The notes under the pieces are model-generated. The model saw nothing but the letters and a program-made list of their open reading frames with translations. It made no database searches and was not told where the DNA came from. A DNA stretch of 64,000 nucleotides. Origin: Paenibacillus sp. V4I3 (GTDB lineage Bacteria; Bacillota; Bacilli; Paenibacillales; NBRC-103111). How positions within the stretch are numbered: position 1 is the first letter of the stretch; every line of letters starts with the position of its first letter. The stretch spans positions 62,001 through 126,000 of the forward strand of contig NZ_JAUSZA010000001.1 in assembly GCF_030817215.1 (NCBI RefSeq). Direction: 5' to 3'. The position numbers were made by a program, and so were the translations under genes. Positions 1 through 9,181 of this stretch are shown in pieces.

Positions 1-5
1 TGCGC

Positions 6-1220
6 TCACTCCTTCTCCAAGTAGGCGATCATCTCGCCCATCTCCCGCGTTCGCTGCACGAACGCTTGGGTGCTCACGCCCCGCTGCTTCGCAGCGCGGG
101 GCCCAGCAGAGCCGCCGCTAGCAGGCGGCTCCTCCAGCAGGCGCGCGAGCTGCGCCGCCTGCGCCTCAGACATGCGGCCGTGTGCAGCTTCTGCGGCCTG
201 CAAAGCACTTGCGCTGGGGCTAAGCCCCCAGCGCTGATGCAGCAGCTGCCGCAGGAACAGCTGCTGGTGCGCAAGCGCCTCGTGCTGGTAGCCGAGGCGC
301 TCGTACCAAGCGGCGACGGCGTGCACGCCTTCGTCGCCGCGGCGAACCGTCCACGCCCGCGGCGTGTAGACGGGGCCAAAGCGCTTCCCGCGCAGCCAGA
401 GCCACAGCAGCAGCGCGAGACCAAGCTGGCTGCTTGCGAGCACGAGCCACGCGGGGTAGACGGCAAGCAGTCCGGCCTTCGTCCCGAAGCCGTGATGGGT
501 CTCATCAACCCACACGGCGTCCCAGGACTTCGCGAACAGCGGCCAGATCAATGCGAAATGGGACTCCTGATCAATCGTCCCATTCTGCATCCAGTTCGGG
601 GTCAGCACCACGGTGATGCTGCCCGAACCTTCTTCTATACGGCTGGCGAGCACGCCGTGTTCATCTTCGAACAGCACCCGCCCGTTTCCACCGGGCTTAA
701 TCCGGTACGGTGTATCCACCCGTCCCGTCAGCAGCCCCTCTGCTGGCGTGTAATCCGGCGAGACCCTAATCGTCGAGACAGACGTCCTCTCTTCCGTACT
801 CTCTTTCGCACTCTCTTTCGTACTCTCTTCCGTACTTCCCTTCCCAATCTCCCCCGCCAACACAGTCCCCCAAGGCTCCCACCCTTCGGGCTTGCGATCA
901 AACAGAACAACATCATTACCCTTCCGAACCCAACCCAACAGCTGCTCGCGATCTGCCTTGGTCACAGCCGACGGCTGTAAGGCAACCAACAGCATCGCTT
1001 CACCATTGGGCAGGTTTTTCCAGTTGAGACGCCATTCCTTTACAGCCTTCTGCTTTGTACTCAGCAGTTCTTTCCAAGCTTTCGTGCCGTCGATATCCGC
1101 CGAGAAGGACAGATAGGGAGGTTGATCTGGGTGCTTTGGCTTTACTAGCCAGTAGCCTAATGCGAGAAATAACAGGATGCTGAGTGCTAGTCCCACATGC
1201 AGCTTATTCAGCCCTCTCAT
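6..1220 (-). CDS. DUF4350 domain membrane protein
   Basis: Protein of about 404 residues. One N-terminal membrane segment (near residues 10-27) is followed by an extracytoplasmic DUF4350-type domain, a second membrane segment (around residues 245-270), and a basic cytoplasmic tail rich in Ala and Arg. The ATG at 1220 is preferred because GGGAGGAGGG lies just upstream; it overlaps the end of the DUF4129 gene by 17 bp, so translation is probably coupled. In related genomes DUF4350, DUF4129, MoxR ATPase and DUF58 genes cluster, so the MoxR and DUF58 genes may lie beyond the left edge. The biochemical function is unknown. A four-copy 12-bp repeat sits inside the gene at 787-834. Confidence 0.75.
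   Translation of the reverse strand: MRGLNKLHVGLALSILLFLALGYWLVKPKHPDQPPYLSFSADIDGTKAWKELLSTKQKAVKEWRLNWKNLPNGEAMLLVALQPSAVTKADREQLLGWVRKGNDVVLFDRKPEGWEPWGTVLAGEIGKGSTEESTKESAKESTEERTSVSTIRVSPDYTPAEGLLTGRVDTPYRIKPGGNGRVLFEDEHGVLASRIEEGSGSITVVLTPNWMQNGTIDQESHFALIWPLFAKSWDAVWVDETHHGFGTKAGLLAVYPAWLVLASSQLGLALLLWLWLRGKRFGPVYTPRAWTVRRGDEGVHAVAAWYERLGYQHEALAHQQLFLRQLLHQRWGLSPSASALQAAEAAHGRMSEAQAAQLARLLEEPPASGGSAGPRAAKQRGVSTQAFVQRTREMGEMIAYLEKE
787..834 (-). repeat. four 12-bp tandem units inside the DUF4350 gene
   Basis: Four consecutive 12-bp units differ by only one or two bases each and keep the reading frame. They encode a Ser/Thr-Lys/Glu tetrapeptide repeat (variants of STEE and STKE/SAKE) in the extracytoplasmic part. 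The in-frame unit length suggests a tolerant linker that could vary in copy number between strains. Confidence 0.8.
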
Positions 1221-1857
1221 GTGCAAAGCCCTCCTCCCTGCCGATAACACGGGCAATCTGTTCATACATAGAAGTAAACTGTTCCTCTGTTACAACTTCC
1301 TTGCCATACCAAATGCGTTCAAATAAAAGCGAGCTATCATGGAACAAAGGGACTAGGGAAGAAGCTGAACCTCCCAGCTCCTCCGCATACTCCCAGTTCG
1401 TCTTCCATTTCTCCACACGAATCATACGTTTAGCTTCCATAAAGAACAGAAGTGACAGAAAGACCGAGCGTACGCCCTCTCTCCAGTCCCCAGTTCCCCT
1501 TAGCTCCGCTGCTTGCTGCCAATAGAAGCGATAAGAACGGCTAATTTCTCCTACAGGCAAGTAAGCATCAGAGCGGATTCTCTTTTGCCAAATAATTTGC
1601 TTCAAGAACCAATAAATCGCAAATGCAGCAATTCCAAGAAGTGTAACGACAACACCAACTGTCATCCAGTCCGTTACCGAATCAGAAACTTGAAAATCTG
1701 GCAGCCAGCTCCGTATTTTACGAAAAAGCGGCTTCAACCATGCCCAGAACGAGCTGTTCTCTTTGACCTTATAAGCCGTATATTCGCTTTGATTTAAGAT
1801 TTGATTTAATTGCTCTTTATCCTCTTGCAAAGAAGTCGCTAAAGCTGCATTAATCAT
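1204..1857 (-). CDS. DUF4129 domain membrane protein
   Basis: Protein of 217 residues with a single membrane segment around residues 67-88 and a C-terminal cytoplasmic domain that matches DUF4129 in form (a WKTNWEYAEEL segment resembling the family's TNREY region). The ATG at 1857 overlaps the stop of the upstream membrane-protein gene by 8 bp, and its own end overlaps the DUF4350 start, so the three genes form a tightly coupled operon. DUF4129 domains usually occur with MoxR, DUF58 and transglutaminase-like proteins; the role here is unknown. Confidence 0.75.
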   Translation of the reverse strand: MINAALATSLQEDKEQLNQILNQSEYTAYKVKENSSFWAWLKPLFRKIRSWLPDFQVSDSVTDWMTVGVVVTLLGIAAFAIYWFLKQIIWQKRIRSDAYLPVGEISRSYRFYWQQAAELRGTGDWREGVRSVFLSLLFFMEAKRMIRVEKWKTNWEYAEELGGSASSLVPLFHDSSLLFERIWYGKEVVTEEQFTSMYEQIARVIGREEGFAHERAE

Positions 1858-2905
1858 TCTTTTTATCCAAGTCTATCGGACGAAGATCTTCAAAAGTATC
1901 AAACGGCTCCAGTTCTTCCGCTGGTTCAGTTGGAGAAGTTTGTATGGTGCTTTCAATCAACGACTCAAGTCCCAGCCCCTCATTACGAACCTTTAGATCG
2001 AAATAGCTAACCGCATAAGGCAGAAACCATAGGGACATGATCAATATTGAAATTAAACTTTGTAATAACTGAGCCCCTAGTCCTAAACCCAAGACTGCAG
2101 CAATAATCAACTGAATGACGAATAGGAAAAGATACAAAATGAGCGAAAGTACGAAGTACATCAAAAATAGACGCCAGAAGCTTTTGCGGGTCAATTTCCA
2201 ACTGCGGCCTAGACCAACAGACTCTTCTTCCAGCGCGACAAAAGGCAAATAATAACACCAGCGAATGAAAAAATAGGAAAAGGCGAAGATGGCTCCAAGA
2301 CCAAGGATGACGAAGAAGACAATGGTTAGTGCCATCGCACCTCCACCAAAACCTCCTACCGAACTGGATAAGCTTCCTCCTATTGCAAAGACGATAGCAA
2401 AAATGGCAATAATAATAACGAGACCTATGTATATTCCGAACATGATAAGGCCATACAAAAACGTACTTCCTGCTAATGGCCAAAATCGACGGAACGATTT
2501 GCGCAATAGCCCCCCAACTCCCGGTGTTCCTTCGCCGAAAAGGTTCGCTTTAACCAAATGTAAGACAGAAGCTACCGAAGCTGGCATAAGGCCAAGAATC
2601 ATGATTGGTACTAAAACCAACACAAAGAGGAGTGTCTTCCCTATGTCTTTCGGCGTCTGATTATTTTTCATAAAAGAACCGGATCCAAACATATCCTGCA
2701 TGGATGCTCCACTGCGAATCTGCTCAAGAATGGATGATGACGTACTTGCCGTCTCTTGATACGTCAGCAAATGCTGCAGTAAGTAAAATGGACCATACAA
2801 GATCAGCATGATAATTGTCAATGTCACAAAATGCTTGCGGTACAAATGGAAACTGCGATCTAATATTCTTCCAATTCCCATTGGTCTTAATGATGCGTTT
2901 TGCAT
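1850..2905 (-). CDS. polytopic membrane protein, first gene of the DUF4129/DUF4350 operon
   Basis: Protein of 351 residues with about six hydrophobic segments (the first near residues 28-50) and two amphipathic repeats of the form LxRSWKLTRKSFWRLF and LRKSFRRFWPL. This resembles the membrane domain fused to some glycerophosphoryl diester phosphodiesterases, but no catalytic domain is present. The ATG at 2905 is preferred over a further upstream frame opening because AGGGGG lies 7 bases ahead of it. Function unknown; it may be a membrane partner for the DUF4129 and DUF4350 proteins. Confidence 0.65.
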   Translation of the reverse strand: MQNASLRPMGIGRILDRSFHLYRKHFVTLTIIMLILYGPFYLLQHLLTYQETASTSSSILEQIRSGASMQDMFGSGSFMKNNQTPKDIGKTLLFVLVLVPIMILGLMPASVASVLHLVKANLFGEGTPGVGGLLRKSFRRFWPLAGSTFLYGLIMFGIYIGLVIIIAIFAIVFAIGGSLSSSVGGFGGGAMALTIVFFVILGLGAIFAFSYFFIRWCYYLPFVALEEESVGLGRSWKLTRKSFWRLFLMYFVLSLILYLFLFVIQLIIAAVLGLGLGAQLLQSLISILIMSLWFLPYAVSYFDLKVRNEGLGLESLIESTIQTSPTEPAEELEPFDTFEDLRPIDLDKKND

Positions 2906-2991
2906 GGAGAACCCCCTAAATGTTGGTAATTCAAATACTCTCTGACTATTATACACTAAACCCTCAAATTTCTGACCATCAAATTCTACAC

Positions 2992-3028
2992 AAAAAAAAC
3001 TAGATCAATACCTATCATTGATCTAGTT
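2992..3028 (-). terminator. intrinsic terminator of the diguanylate cyclase gene
   Basis: A perfect 12-bp inverted repeat (AACTAGATCAAT / ATTGATCTAGTT) with a 7-nt loop is followed on the minus strand by eight T. The stop codon of the cyclase gene (3015-3017) sits in the loop and its last codons form one arm. Confidence 0.9.
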
Positions 3029-4622
3029 CTACTCTGTTTCTTCCACCGGATTTCGCGCGATAGAGTGCATGGTCTGCTCTGGAAACCATATCTTCAAGTA
3101 CCATCGTACCGAACACCAGAGTAGGAGAATATTCAGCTACACCTATGCTCGCTGTTAGTCTTACGGTAACCTGCTCATCCGAGTATGGTTCTTCCATGAT
3201 ATGTCGTCTCAGATCCTCTGCCAAGCTTACACTTTCTTGTGCATTTTTACGCAGGGCAAGCAGGATAAACTCTTCGCCTCCATAGCGTGCAACAATCGTA
3301 TCTGTTCCCGAATGCCGCTGTAGTATAGAAGCAACGTGATGAAGGACGCGATCACCCACCAAATGCCCATAGGTATCATTGATTTTCTTAAAATGGTCAA
3401 TATCGAACATCATAACGGAGCACATTTGCCCTGCAGCAATACTGGCTTGAAGCTGTTTATTTCCTTCTTGCATCATATAACGGCGATTATGAATTTCTGT
3501 CAATTGATCCACCAATGCGGAATGCTCCAATAGCGAAATATTCTTCTTGAGCTTATCAGACATCAGGTTGAATGTATTGACCAACTGCCGCAATTCAATC
3601 GGAGCCATTCTAATTTTATCCGCATCAATCTGATAGTCGTAGTTCCCGTTCTGAATGATCTTTGTACCGCGAAGCAAGTATCTAATCGGTCTCTCCATTC
3701 TAGATGCAATCGTAACGGCAGCACCGATACTGAAAATAAGTGCTATAAGTGAAATGATAATAATCGCAATACTTAATTGATTTAATTTTTGAAATACTTC
3801 TCTCTGTGTGATCTCGCCTACGACAACCCAGCTTTTTCCCGTAGACCATTTATACTGGCCATATACCCTTTCACCGCGAAATCCGATGTAGGAATCATTC
3901 GAAGTGTTCCCTGTCTTGGCTCTTTGCATAATTTCAGTTTTCATCGGGGCATTGACAAATTCTTCGTTTTTACTTGTATCATTTGAGGCTGTGACAATAT
4001 TCCCGTCCGAATCCAACACATAAACTTCCCCAGTTTCACCAAAACTTAGCTGCTTCATTAAACTATTCAGCATTTCCAATGTTACTACGCCTAGCACAGC
4101 ACCTTTGAAATCATTATGGTCGCCAAGCACGGGGGCAGAGAACGTTATGATGGGTCTTCCTGAATCTTTGGATATGATAACGCCGGAGATAAAGCTTTTC
4201 TTCTCAAGCGCTTGTTTAAAATAAAGTCTATCTCCGACATACAACTGGCTTCTAGGATCCGTATCTGAACGAATATATCCATCTTTTTCTATGTAACTAA
4301 TCGACAAGAATTCAGAATTCACTCGTGAATAATCTTGAAATTCTCTTTTCAAATCGCCTATTTCATGAAATTTGGCATGGTCGGATACGGCGAAGCGTTT
4401 AATTGTATCCAGTTTTTCCTGATTCCATCTTTCAATATACAGACTTTGTAAGGTGATTACTTGTTTTAACTGATTTTCCGCTTCATCTAAACGATCTTTC
4501 TTCTCTATAAAATAAAAAGGGACAATAATTGAAAAGGCTAGTGCTACAATGGCAACGCCAATCCATAATTGAAACCTCATTTTAATCGTTTGATTGGAAA
4601 AAAAAGAATATATGGGTCTCAT
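3015..4622 (-). CDS. membrane diguanylate cyclase (dCache-HAMP-GGDEF)
   Basis: Protein of about 535 residues predicted to make cyclic di-GMP from GTP at the membrane. Order: N-terminal membrane helix (around 18-38), extracellular sensor region of dCache type (about 40-275), second helix (about 283-305), HAMP linker, and a C-terminal GGDEF domain with an intact GGEEF catalytic loop. No clear RxxD inhibitory site lies in the usual place before GGEEF, so product inhibition may be absent. The ATG at 4622 is chosen because AGAAGGAG lies 10 bases upstream, within what would otherwise be the first codons of a longer form. The gene stands alone with its own terminator. The ligand of the sensor domain is unknown. 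Confidence 0.88.
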   Translation of the reverse strand: MRPIYSFFSNQTIKMRFQLWIGVAIVALAFSIIVPFYFIEKKDRLDEAENQLKQVITLQSLYIERWNQEKLDTIKRFAVSDHAKFHEIGDLKREFQDYSRVNSEFLSISYIEKDGYIRSDTDPRSQLYVGDRLYFKQALEKKSFISGVIISKDSGRPIITFSAPVLGDHNDFKGAVLGVVTLEMLNSLMKQLSFGETGEVYVLDSDGNIVTASNDTSKNEEFVNAPMKTEIMQRAKTGNTSNDSYIGFRGERVYGQYKWSTGKSWVVVGEITQREVFQKLNQLSIAIIIISLIALIFSIGAAVTIASRMERPIRYLLRGTKIIQNGNYDYQIDADKIRMAPIELRQLVNTFNLMSDKLKKNISLLEHSALVDQLTEIHNRRYMMQEGNKQLQASIAAGQMCSVMMFDIDHFKKINDTYGHLVGDRVLHHVASILQRHSGTDTIVARYGGEEFILLALRKNAQESVSLAEDLRRHIMEEPYSDEQVTVRLTASIGVAEYSPTLVFGTMVLEDMVSRADHALYRAKSGGRNRVELDQ

Positions 4623-4824
4623 TACGATTTTACTCCTTCTCATCCCTTATTTCATCATTATACCCTTATATTAGGACAAGAACAGACAATTTTCTCCTTT
4701 TTTTCAACAATAAAAAAGCTCTCATCCGAATCGATTTGAGCTTCAGTTTCGAGCTGCAGCGCATTGAAAAGCATGCTTTTTTCGCTTATGCTAATTTGTA
4801 AGCAGAAATGAGGTCATTTTCCCT

Positions 4825-6972
4825 ATGAAAATTCTAGTGCTCACCGAAAAACCAAGCGTAGCCAAAGAAATTGCCCGCGTCCTTGGCTGCAACCAAAAGC
4901 AAAAACACCATTACGAAGGTGCCAAATATGTCGTCACTTGGGCACTGGGCCATCTCGTTACCCTTGCCGAGCCTGATGATTACGATCCCAAGTACAAAAC
5001 TTGGAACCTGGAAGATCTCCCCATCATCCCTGAGCGTATGAAGCTTAAGGTGATGAAGGAAACATCACAGCAGTACCGTGCGATTGAGCAGCTTAGCCGC
5101 CGGGGTGACCTCGCAGAGCTGGTCATTGCGACGGATGCGGGGCGCGAAGGCGAGCTCGTCGCGCGCTGGATTATGGAACTGATCCGCTGGAAGAAGCCGT
5201 TCAAACGGCTTTGGATCTCGTCGCAGACGGATCAGGCGATTCGCGAAGGCTTCGCGCAGCTGAAGCCGGGCACGGACTACAACCGGCTGTATCAAGCAGC
5301 CGTCTGCCGTTCCGAGGCCGATTGGCTAATCGGCCTGAATGTCACCCGCGCGCTGACCAGCAAGTTCGGCGCGTCCTTGTCCGCTGGGCGTGTGCAGACG
5401 CCCACGTTGGCCATGATGACGGGCCGCGAGGCGGAAATCCGGGATTTCCGATCCGTCGACTATTGGTTGATCGAAGCCGATCTGGGCTCTTTCCGCGCGG
5501 TGTGGCGAGACCCCAAAACAGGCGATTCGCGCATTTTTGACCGCGAGCGCGCAGATGCCTTAAAAGCGAAGCTGCAGGGCCAGAGCGGCAAAATCCTGCA
5601 CGTGCAAAAAACCGAAAAGCAGATTCCGCATCCGCTTGCTTATGACCTAACCGAATTGCAACGCGATGCTAACCGCAAATTTGGTTTTTCAGCTAAGCAG
5701 ACGTCGAATGTGCTGCAAAGATTGTATGAGCAGTACAAGTTGGTCACCTATCCGCGTACCGATTCACGTTACTTGACCTCGGACATGGTGCCGACCCTGC
5801 TCGGCAGGCTCAAGGGTGCAGCCATTGGCCCCTACGCAGCGCTAGCGGCTCCTTTTATACGCAAACCGTTAACGATTACGAAACGCATTGTCGACGATAC
5901 CAAGGTAAGCGACCACCATGCGATTATTCCTACTGGAGAAGCCATTTCACTCGCCACCTTAAGCGCTGACGAACGCCGTCTCTATGATCTCATTTTGCGG
6001 AGATTTCTAGCCTTATTCTGCGGTCCTTGCCGCTATGATGAAACCAAGCTGACTGTGGAAATAGCCGGAGAGAAGCTATATGCATCGGGTAAAGTGGTTA
6101 AACAAGCCGGTTGGAAAGACGTGTACGGAGCCACTGATTTCACCGATCCAGATCGGGAAGATACCGAGTCTGATGAAGACTCTGCTCAGCTGCTGCCCCA
6201 AGCTGCCGAAAAAGACGCCGTAACCGTCCGTAACGCCCGTCAATTAAGCCGCCAGACGAAACCGCCTGCTAGATACAACGAGGCCTCCTTGCTTTCTCAA
6301 ATGGAAAAATGGGGCCTCGGCACGCCCGCTACACGCGCTGACATTATTGAGAAGCTTGTGTCTTCCGACACCATTGAACGTCAAGGCTCCTTACTCGTTC
6401 CAACTGGCAAAGGGACTCAGCTCATAGAGCTCGCTTCGGAGGAGCTGCGTTCTCCTGAGCTTACAGCCCGCTGGGAGCTGGAACTAGAACGCATTTCCAA
6501 AGGCAAAGGAAGCATGGAGCAATTCCTAAGCGGCATTCGCAAAAAAGCAGCCGAGCTGGTCGATGAGGTCAAGAAAAGCTCTGCGGCCTATAAGCCGCAT
6601 AATTTAACGGGCAGCAAATGCCCGGATTGCGGGGAGTTTCTCCAAGAAGTAAAGGGGAAACGAGGCCGCTACCTCGTTTGTTCCAGCCGCGAATGCTCCT
6701 ATAAACGCGAAGCTGATGGACAACTGACCAACCACCGCTGCCCGCAGTGTCATAAGAAAATGGAGATCCACACCGGCAAATCCGGCAAGTATTTCCAATG
6801 CCGTCCTTGTAACGTTGTCGAGAAAATAGACAATGAATCAACTGGCGGCGGCCGGCGCGCTTCTGCCAAAGCGAACCGTCAGTTGATCGAGAAGTTTTCC
6901 GATCAAACCCAGCTTGGCAACTCACTTGCTGACAAATTGATGGCTGCGCTGCAGCAGAAGAATGACGAGTAG
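4825..6972 (+). CDS. topB: DNA topoisomerase III
   Basis: Type IA topoisomerase of 715 residues, cytoplasmic, relaxing or decatenating DNA through a transient tyrosine-DNA bond. The N-terminal Toprim domain carries the ATDAGREGE metal-binding motif; the catalytic tyrosine is in TYPRTDSRY near residue 310. The C-terminus holds two four-cysteine zinc-finger-like modules (CPDC...C...C and CPQC...CRPC), usual for Firmicute TopB. An AGG-type ribosome site precedes the ATG. The gene is monocistronic and faces a convergent small gene across a shared hairpin. Confidence 0.93.
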   Translation: MKILVLTEKPSVAKEIARVLGCNQKQKHHYEGAKYVVTWALGHLVTLAEPDDYDPKYKTWNLEDLPIIPERMKLKVMKETSQQYRAIEQLSRRGDLAELVIATDAGREGELVARWIMELIRWKKPFKRLWISSQTDQAIREGFAQLKPGTDYNRLYQAAVCRSEADWLIGLNVTRALTSKFGASLSAGRVQTPTLAMMTGREAEIRDFRSVDYWLIEADLGSFRAVWRDPKTGDSRIFDRERADALKAKLQGQSGKILHVQKTEKQIPHPLAYDLTELQRDANRKFGFSAKQTSNVLQRLYEQYKLVTYPRTDSRYLTSDMVPTLLGRLKGAAIGPYAALAAPFIRKPLTITKRIVDDTKVSDHHAIIPTGEAISLATLSADERRLYDLILRRFLALFCGPCRYDETKLTVEIAGEKLYASGKVVKQAGWKDVYGATDFTDPDREDTESDEDSAQLLPQAAEKDAVTVRNARQLSRQTKPPARYNEASLLSQMEKWGLGTPATRADIIEKLVSSDTIERQGSLLVPTGKGTQLIELASEELRSPELTARWELELERISKGKGSMEQFLSGIRKKAAELVDEVKKSSAAYKPHNLTGSKCPDCGEFLQEVKGKRGRYLVCSSRECSYKREADGQLTNHRCPQCHKKMEIHTGKSGKYFQCRPCNVVEKIDNESTGGGRRASAKANRQLIEKFSDQTQLGNSLADKLMAALQQKNDE

Positions 6973-6976
6973 CCAA

Positions 6977-7016
6977 ATAAAAAAAACCAAGCGAGACTGC
7001 TGTCGTCGCTTGGTTT
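6977..7016 (-). terminator. shared hairpin terminator between topB and the next gene
   Basis: A perfect 11-bp stem (AAACCAAGCGA / TCGCTTGGTTT) has a long A-run on its left side. The T-run is therefore on the minus transcript, making it an efficient terminator for the gene ending at 7023, with weaker action on topB. Confidence 0.75.
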
Positions 7017-7022
7017 AACTCT

Positions 7023-7361
7023 CTATTTACTACTCACAGCTACTGTTCCTTTTACCGCTAGTTGAAGCTGTTCCAAACTCGTAATTCCCAAACTAATGAG
7101 CGCTTCTCCCGCTTCCATGTGGACATTCGCTAGCATATGCATACTTGTATTGGGTACAAGTGATTTTCGGAATTCATGAAATAAGACAGCGTTGTACGTT
7201 TTAAGAACTGTCATGAATTCTACCGTTGGAGGGATAAATGAACGGATTTCGGAAGCTTTCCAGAAAAAATCCCTCACTAACATAATATCAGCACCCGTGC
7301 GGGTCAACTTTCGAATCATTGCAAAAAATTCATCGATCAATATCTGTTTATCCGGCCTCAT
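7023..7361 (-). CDS. hypothetical protein, 112 aa
   Basis: Small soluble-looking protein, mostly helical in composition, with no motif I recognise. GGAGGATGG lies about 9 bases upstream of the ATG and the gene has its own terminator, so it is very likely expressed. No signal peptide or cysteine cluster is present. It stands between topB (convergent) and lspA (same strand). Confidence 0.6.
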   Translation of the reverse strand: MRPDKQILIDEFFAMIRKLTRTGADIMLVRDFFWKASEIRSFIPPTVEFMTVLKTYNAVLFHEFRKSLVPNTSMHMLANVHMEAGEALISLGITSLEQLQLAVKGTVAVSSK

Positions 7362-7464
7362 GTGACCATCCTCCAGTTCAGCGTCTTCTCGTTCAAAAAC
7401 CGTCTACTTGAAGGATATCATAAATAGTACTTTTGATCTACCTGTATAGTTTAATATACCTATA

Positions 7465-7935
7465 TTATTGAAAATTTTTCTGTTTTGGTAACAGCTTATG
7501 CCGATATGAGAGAAACATATCCAGTACAAAAAACACCACACCCAAATTAATCGCTAAGTCAGCCAAATTCATCACACCATGGCCAGATCGAAAAACGATG
7601 AAGTCGGTCACTTTACCAAATAATAATCGTTCGATGTCATTACCAATAGCCCCGCCCACGAAAAATGCGGCACCAACCTCTTTGAAGAATCCTTGAAAGC
7701 TTCCTTTTTTTCTGTAATACAAAATAACAGCAATAATCACAACAGCAAGAATTCCTAAATAACGCGCTGAGCCCTGCAGCGAACTGCCTGCTGCTCCACT
7801 ATTTTGATAATGCGAAAACGAAATGATGTCTTTATAAAACGGCATAGATTCGCCTACTTTTAAGATAGACCGAATCCACACCTTCGAAATTTGATCCACG
7901 GCTGTCACTACAAATATGATGAGATAAAATAACAT
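7465..7935 (-). CDS. lspA: signal peptidase II-like lipoprotein signal peptidase
   Basis: Integral membrane aspartyl protease of 156 residues with four hydrophobic segments, predicted to cleave lipoprotein signal peptides after lipidation. The two expected catalytic aspartates are in KVTDFIVF and NLADLAIN. Other family blocks are altered: the usual NxGAAFS reads NSGAAGSS and the GNxIDR block reads GNDIER. The gene is not next to ileS or rluD as many lspA genes are, so it could be a divergent second copy. GGGAGGAGG precedes the ATG. Confidence 0.8.
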   Translation of the reverse strand: MLFYLIIFVVTAVDQISKVWIRSILKVGESMPFYKDIISFSHYQNSGAAGSSLQGSARYLGILAVVIIAVILYYRKKGSFQGFFKEVGAAFFVGGAIGNDIERLLFGKVTDFIVFRSGHGVMNLADLAINLGVVFFVLDMFLSYRHKLLPKQKNFQ

Positions 7936-8034
7936 TAGACGCCTCCTCCCGCAAATATCACCTCATAGATTCTATATTACATGATGACACCACTCGACTG
8001 CGAATGTTGCCAATAGCTCTTATAAAAGCAAACA

Positions 8035-8073
8035 CAAATAACTACCTCAGACTCTGTCTGTGATAGCTATTTG
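8035..8073 (-). terminator. possible weak terminator after the HAD gene
   Basis: A 10-bp inverted repeat with one mismatch (CAAATAACTA / TAGCTATTTG) lies just beyond the HAD phosphatase stop. No strong T-run follows, so termination is uncertain. Confidence 0.35.
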
Positions 8074-8094
8074 CGCCCTCTTTTACCCTTCCTA

Positions 8095-8730
8095 TCAGGT
8101 TAAGGACAGAAGTGTTTTTAGCAGCTCTCCGGGAGAGTTTACTAAGTAATCGGGCTTTCCACTGAGCAATAAATGCTGAGAATCATAGCCCCATGTAACG
8201 GCAACTATGGGAACGCCTAGTTTCCTGCAAGCTTCGATATCCCTTAATTCATCTCCAACATAGATCATCCGCGAGGGGGAAGTCCCCCATTGTTTCATTA
8301 CTTTGCGAATCGAATGATGCTTACCAAAAATATGCTTAGCCGAAATGATTTCCTTGAACGCGCCATCCAGCTTATTATTTTTAAGAATCTGACGAATATT
8401 CACCTCGGAATTGGAAGAGAGTATGGAGCTTCTCATCCCTTGTGAGGAAACTCTGGCAATAACTTCTTTCATCCCAGGTACAATGTGAAGTGTACGAATA
8501 TTTTCTTGATAGAGCTGTCTACCGGCCGTTACTAGCTTTGGAATTTGGAGTACCGGTACACCTAAGCGATCCACCCGCTCAGAGATTGAAAGTGATCTCA
8601 GAAGCGCAAGGTCTTGGTCTCGAATCCTGCGAAATTGATACTGCACGGCCATTTCATTATATAGCTTAACAAGTAATGCTCTAGAATCGACCAGTGTCCC
8701 ATCAAAATCAAAGAGGATGTGTTTTACCAT
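8095..8730 (-). CDS. HAD-superfamily phosphatase (phosphoglycolate phosphatase-like)
   Basis: Soluble 211-residue hydrolase. HAD motif I is DFDGTLVDS at the N-terminus with nucleophile and acid/base aspartates; motif II is the SSNS segment; a conserved lysine follows; motif IV is GDELRDIEA. A helical cap lies between motifs I and II, as in the phosphoglycolate phosphatase/PpaX group. Its ATG overlaps the stop of the upstream gene by 7 bp and has no clear ribosome site of its own, pointing to translational coupling. The substrate cannot be told from sequence. Confidence 0.82.
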   Translation of the reverse strand: MVKHILFDFDGTLVDSRALLVKLYNEMAVQYQFRRIRDQDLALLRSLSISERVDRLGVPVLQIPKLVTAGRQLYQENIRTLHIVPGMKEVIARVSSQGMRSSILSSNSEVNIRQILKNNKLDGAFKEIISAKHIFGKHHSIRKVMKQWGTSPSRMIYVGDELRDIEACRKLGVPIVAVTWGYDSQHLLLSGKPDYLVNSPGELLKTLLSLT

Positions 8731-9020
8731 TCTGTTGTATATAGAAATAAGGCCGGACCCTCGGGCGGCACTTGGCGAATTTGATTATGAATAAACTCCT
8801 CTTGCGGATCCACAGCGATATGCGGATTGCTAACGACCCGTACATCTTCCCATACACAGGATACACCAAGTCCATGTTCATCGGCATCACCGGCAAACAT
8901 TTTGCATCCTTTGCAAAATTGCTCTTTCTGTTGGTCGTCAAGCTTCACAATTTTATTACGAAGACAGCAGTAAATTTCATTCTCTGTATTACATACATTA
9001 ACATGGGTGATTAGAGCCAT
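8724..9020 (-). CDS. small cysteine-rich hypothetical protein, 98 aa
   Basis: Soluble protein of 98 residues with cysteines grouped at CN..., YCCLRN, CKGCKM and VSC, suggesting a bound metal or cluster, though no named family is recognised. AAGGAG lies 10 bases before the ATG. It is the first gene of a two-gene unit with the HAD phosphatase, whose start it overlaps. Confidence 0.6.
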   Translation of the reverse strand: MALITHVNVCNTENEIYCCLRNKIVKLDDQQKEQFCKGCKMFAGDADEHGLGVSCVWEDVRVVSNPHIAVDPQEEFIHNQIRQVPPEGPALFLYTTEW

Positions 9021-9181
9021 TGACTGTCAACTCCTTGCGGCACTTTTTGTGTGTAATAGTAAGTTTATCGCGCTATCATTAAGTGTATGACTGTTTTTTG
9101 TAAACGAAATATTTTTTTCGCTGACAACCTGCCTAATTTGTTACAATAAGGAAAAAATACGTTTCTCTTGGAGGAAATCTC

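Noticed and set aside
66..980. Long plus-strand open frame opposite the DUF4350 gene
   Set aside because: It is a GC-driven shadow: low-complexity Arg/Pro/Gln-rich translation, no ribosome site, and the opposite strand has a well-formed operon.
4710..4765. Hairpin AAGCTC/GAGCTT as a terminator before topB
   Set aside because: Only a 6-bp stem with the T-run on the minus strand, where no gene ends.
8035..8073. Riboswitch ahead of lspA
   Set aside because: Only a single imperfect hairpin is seen; no conserved aptamer elements were recognised.
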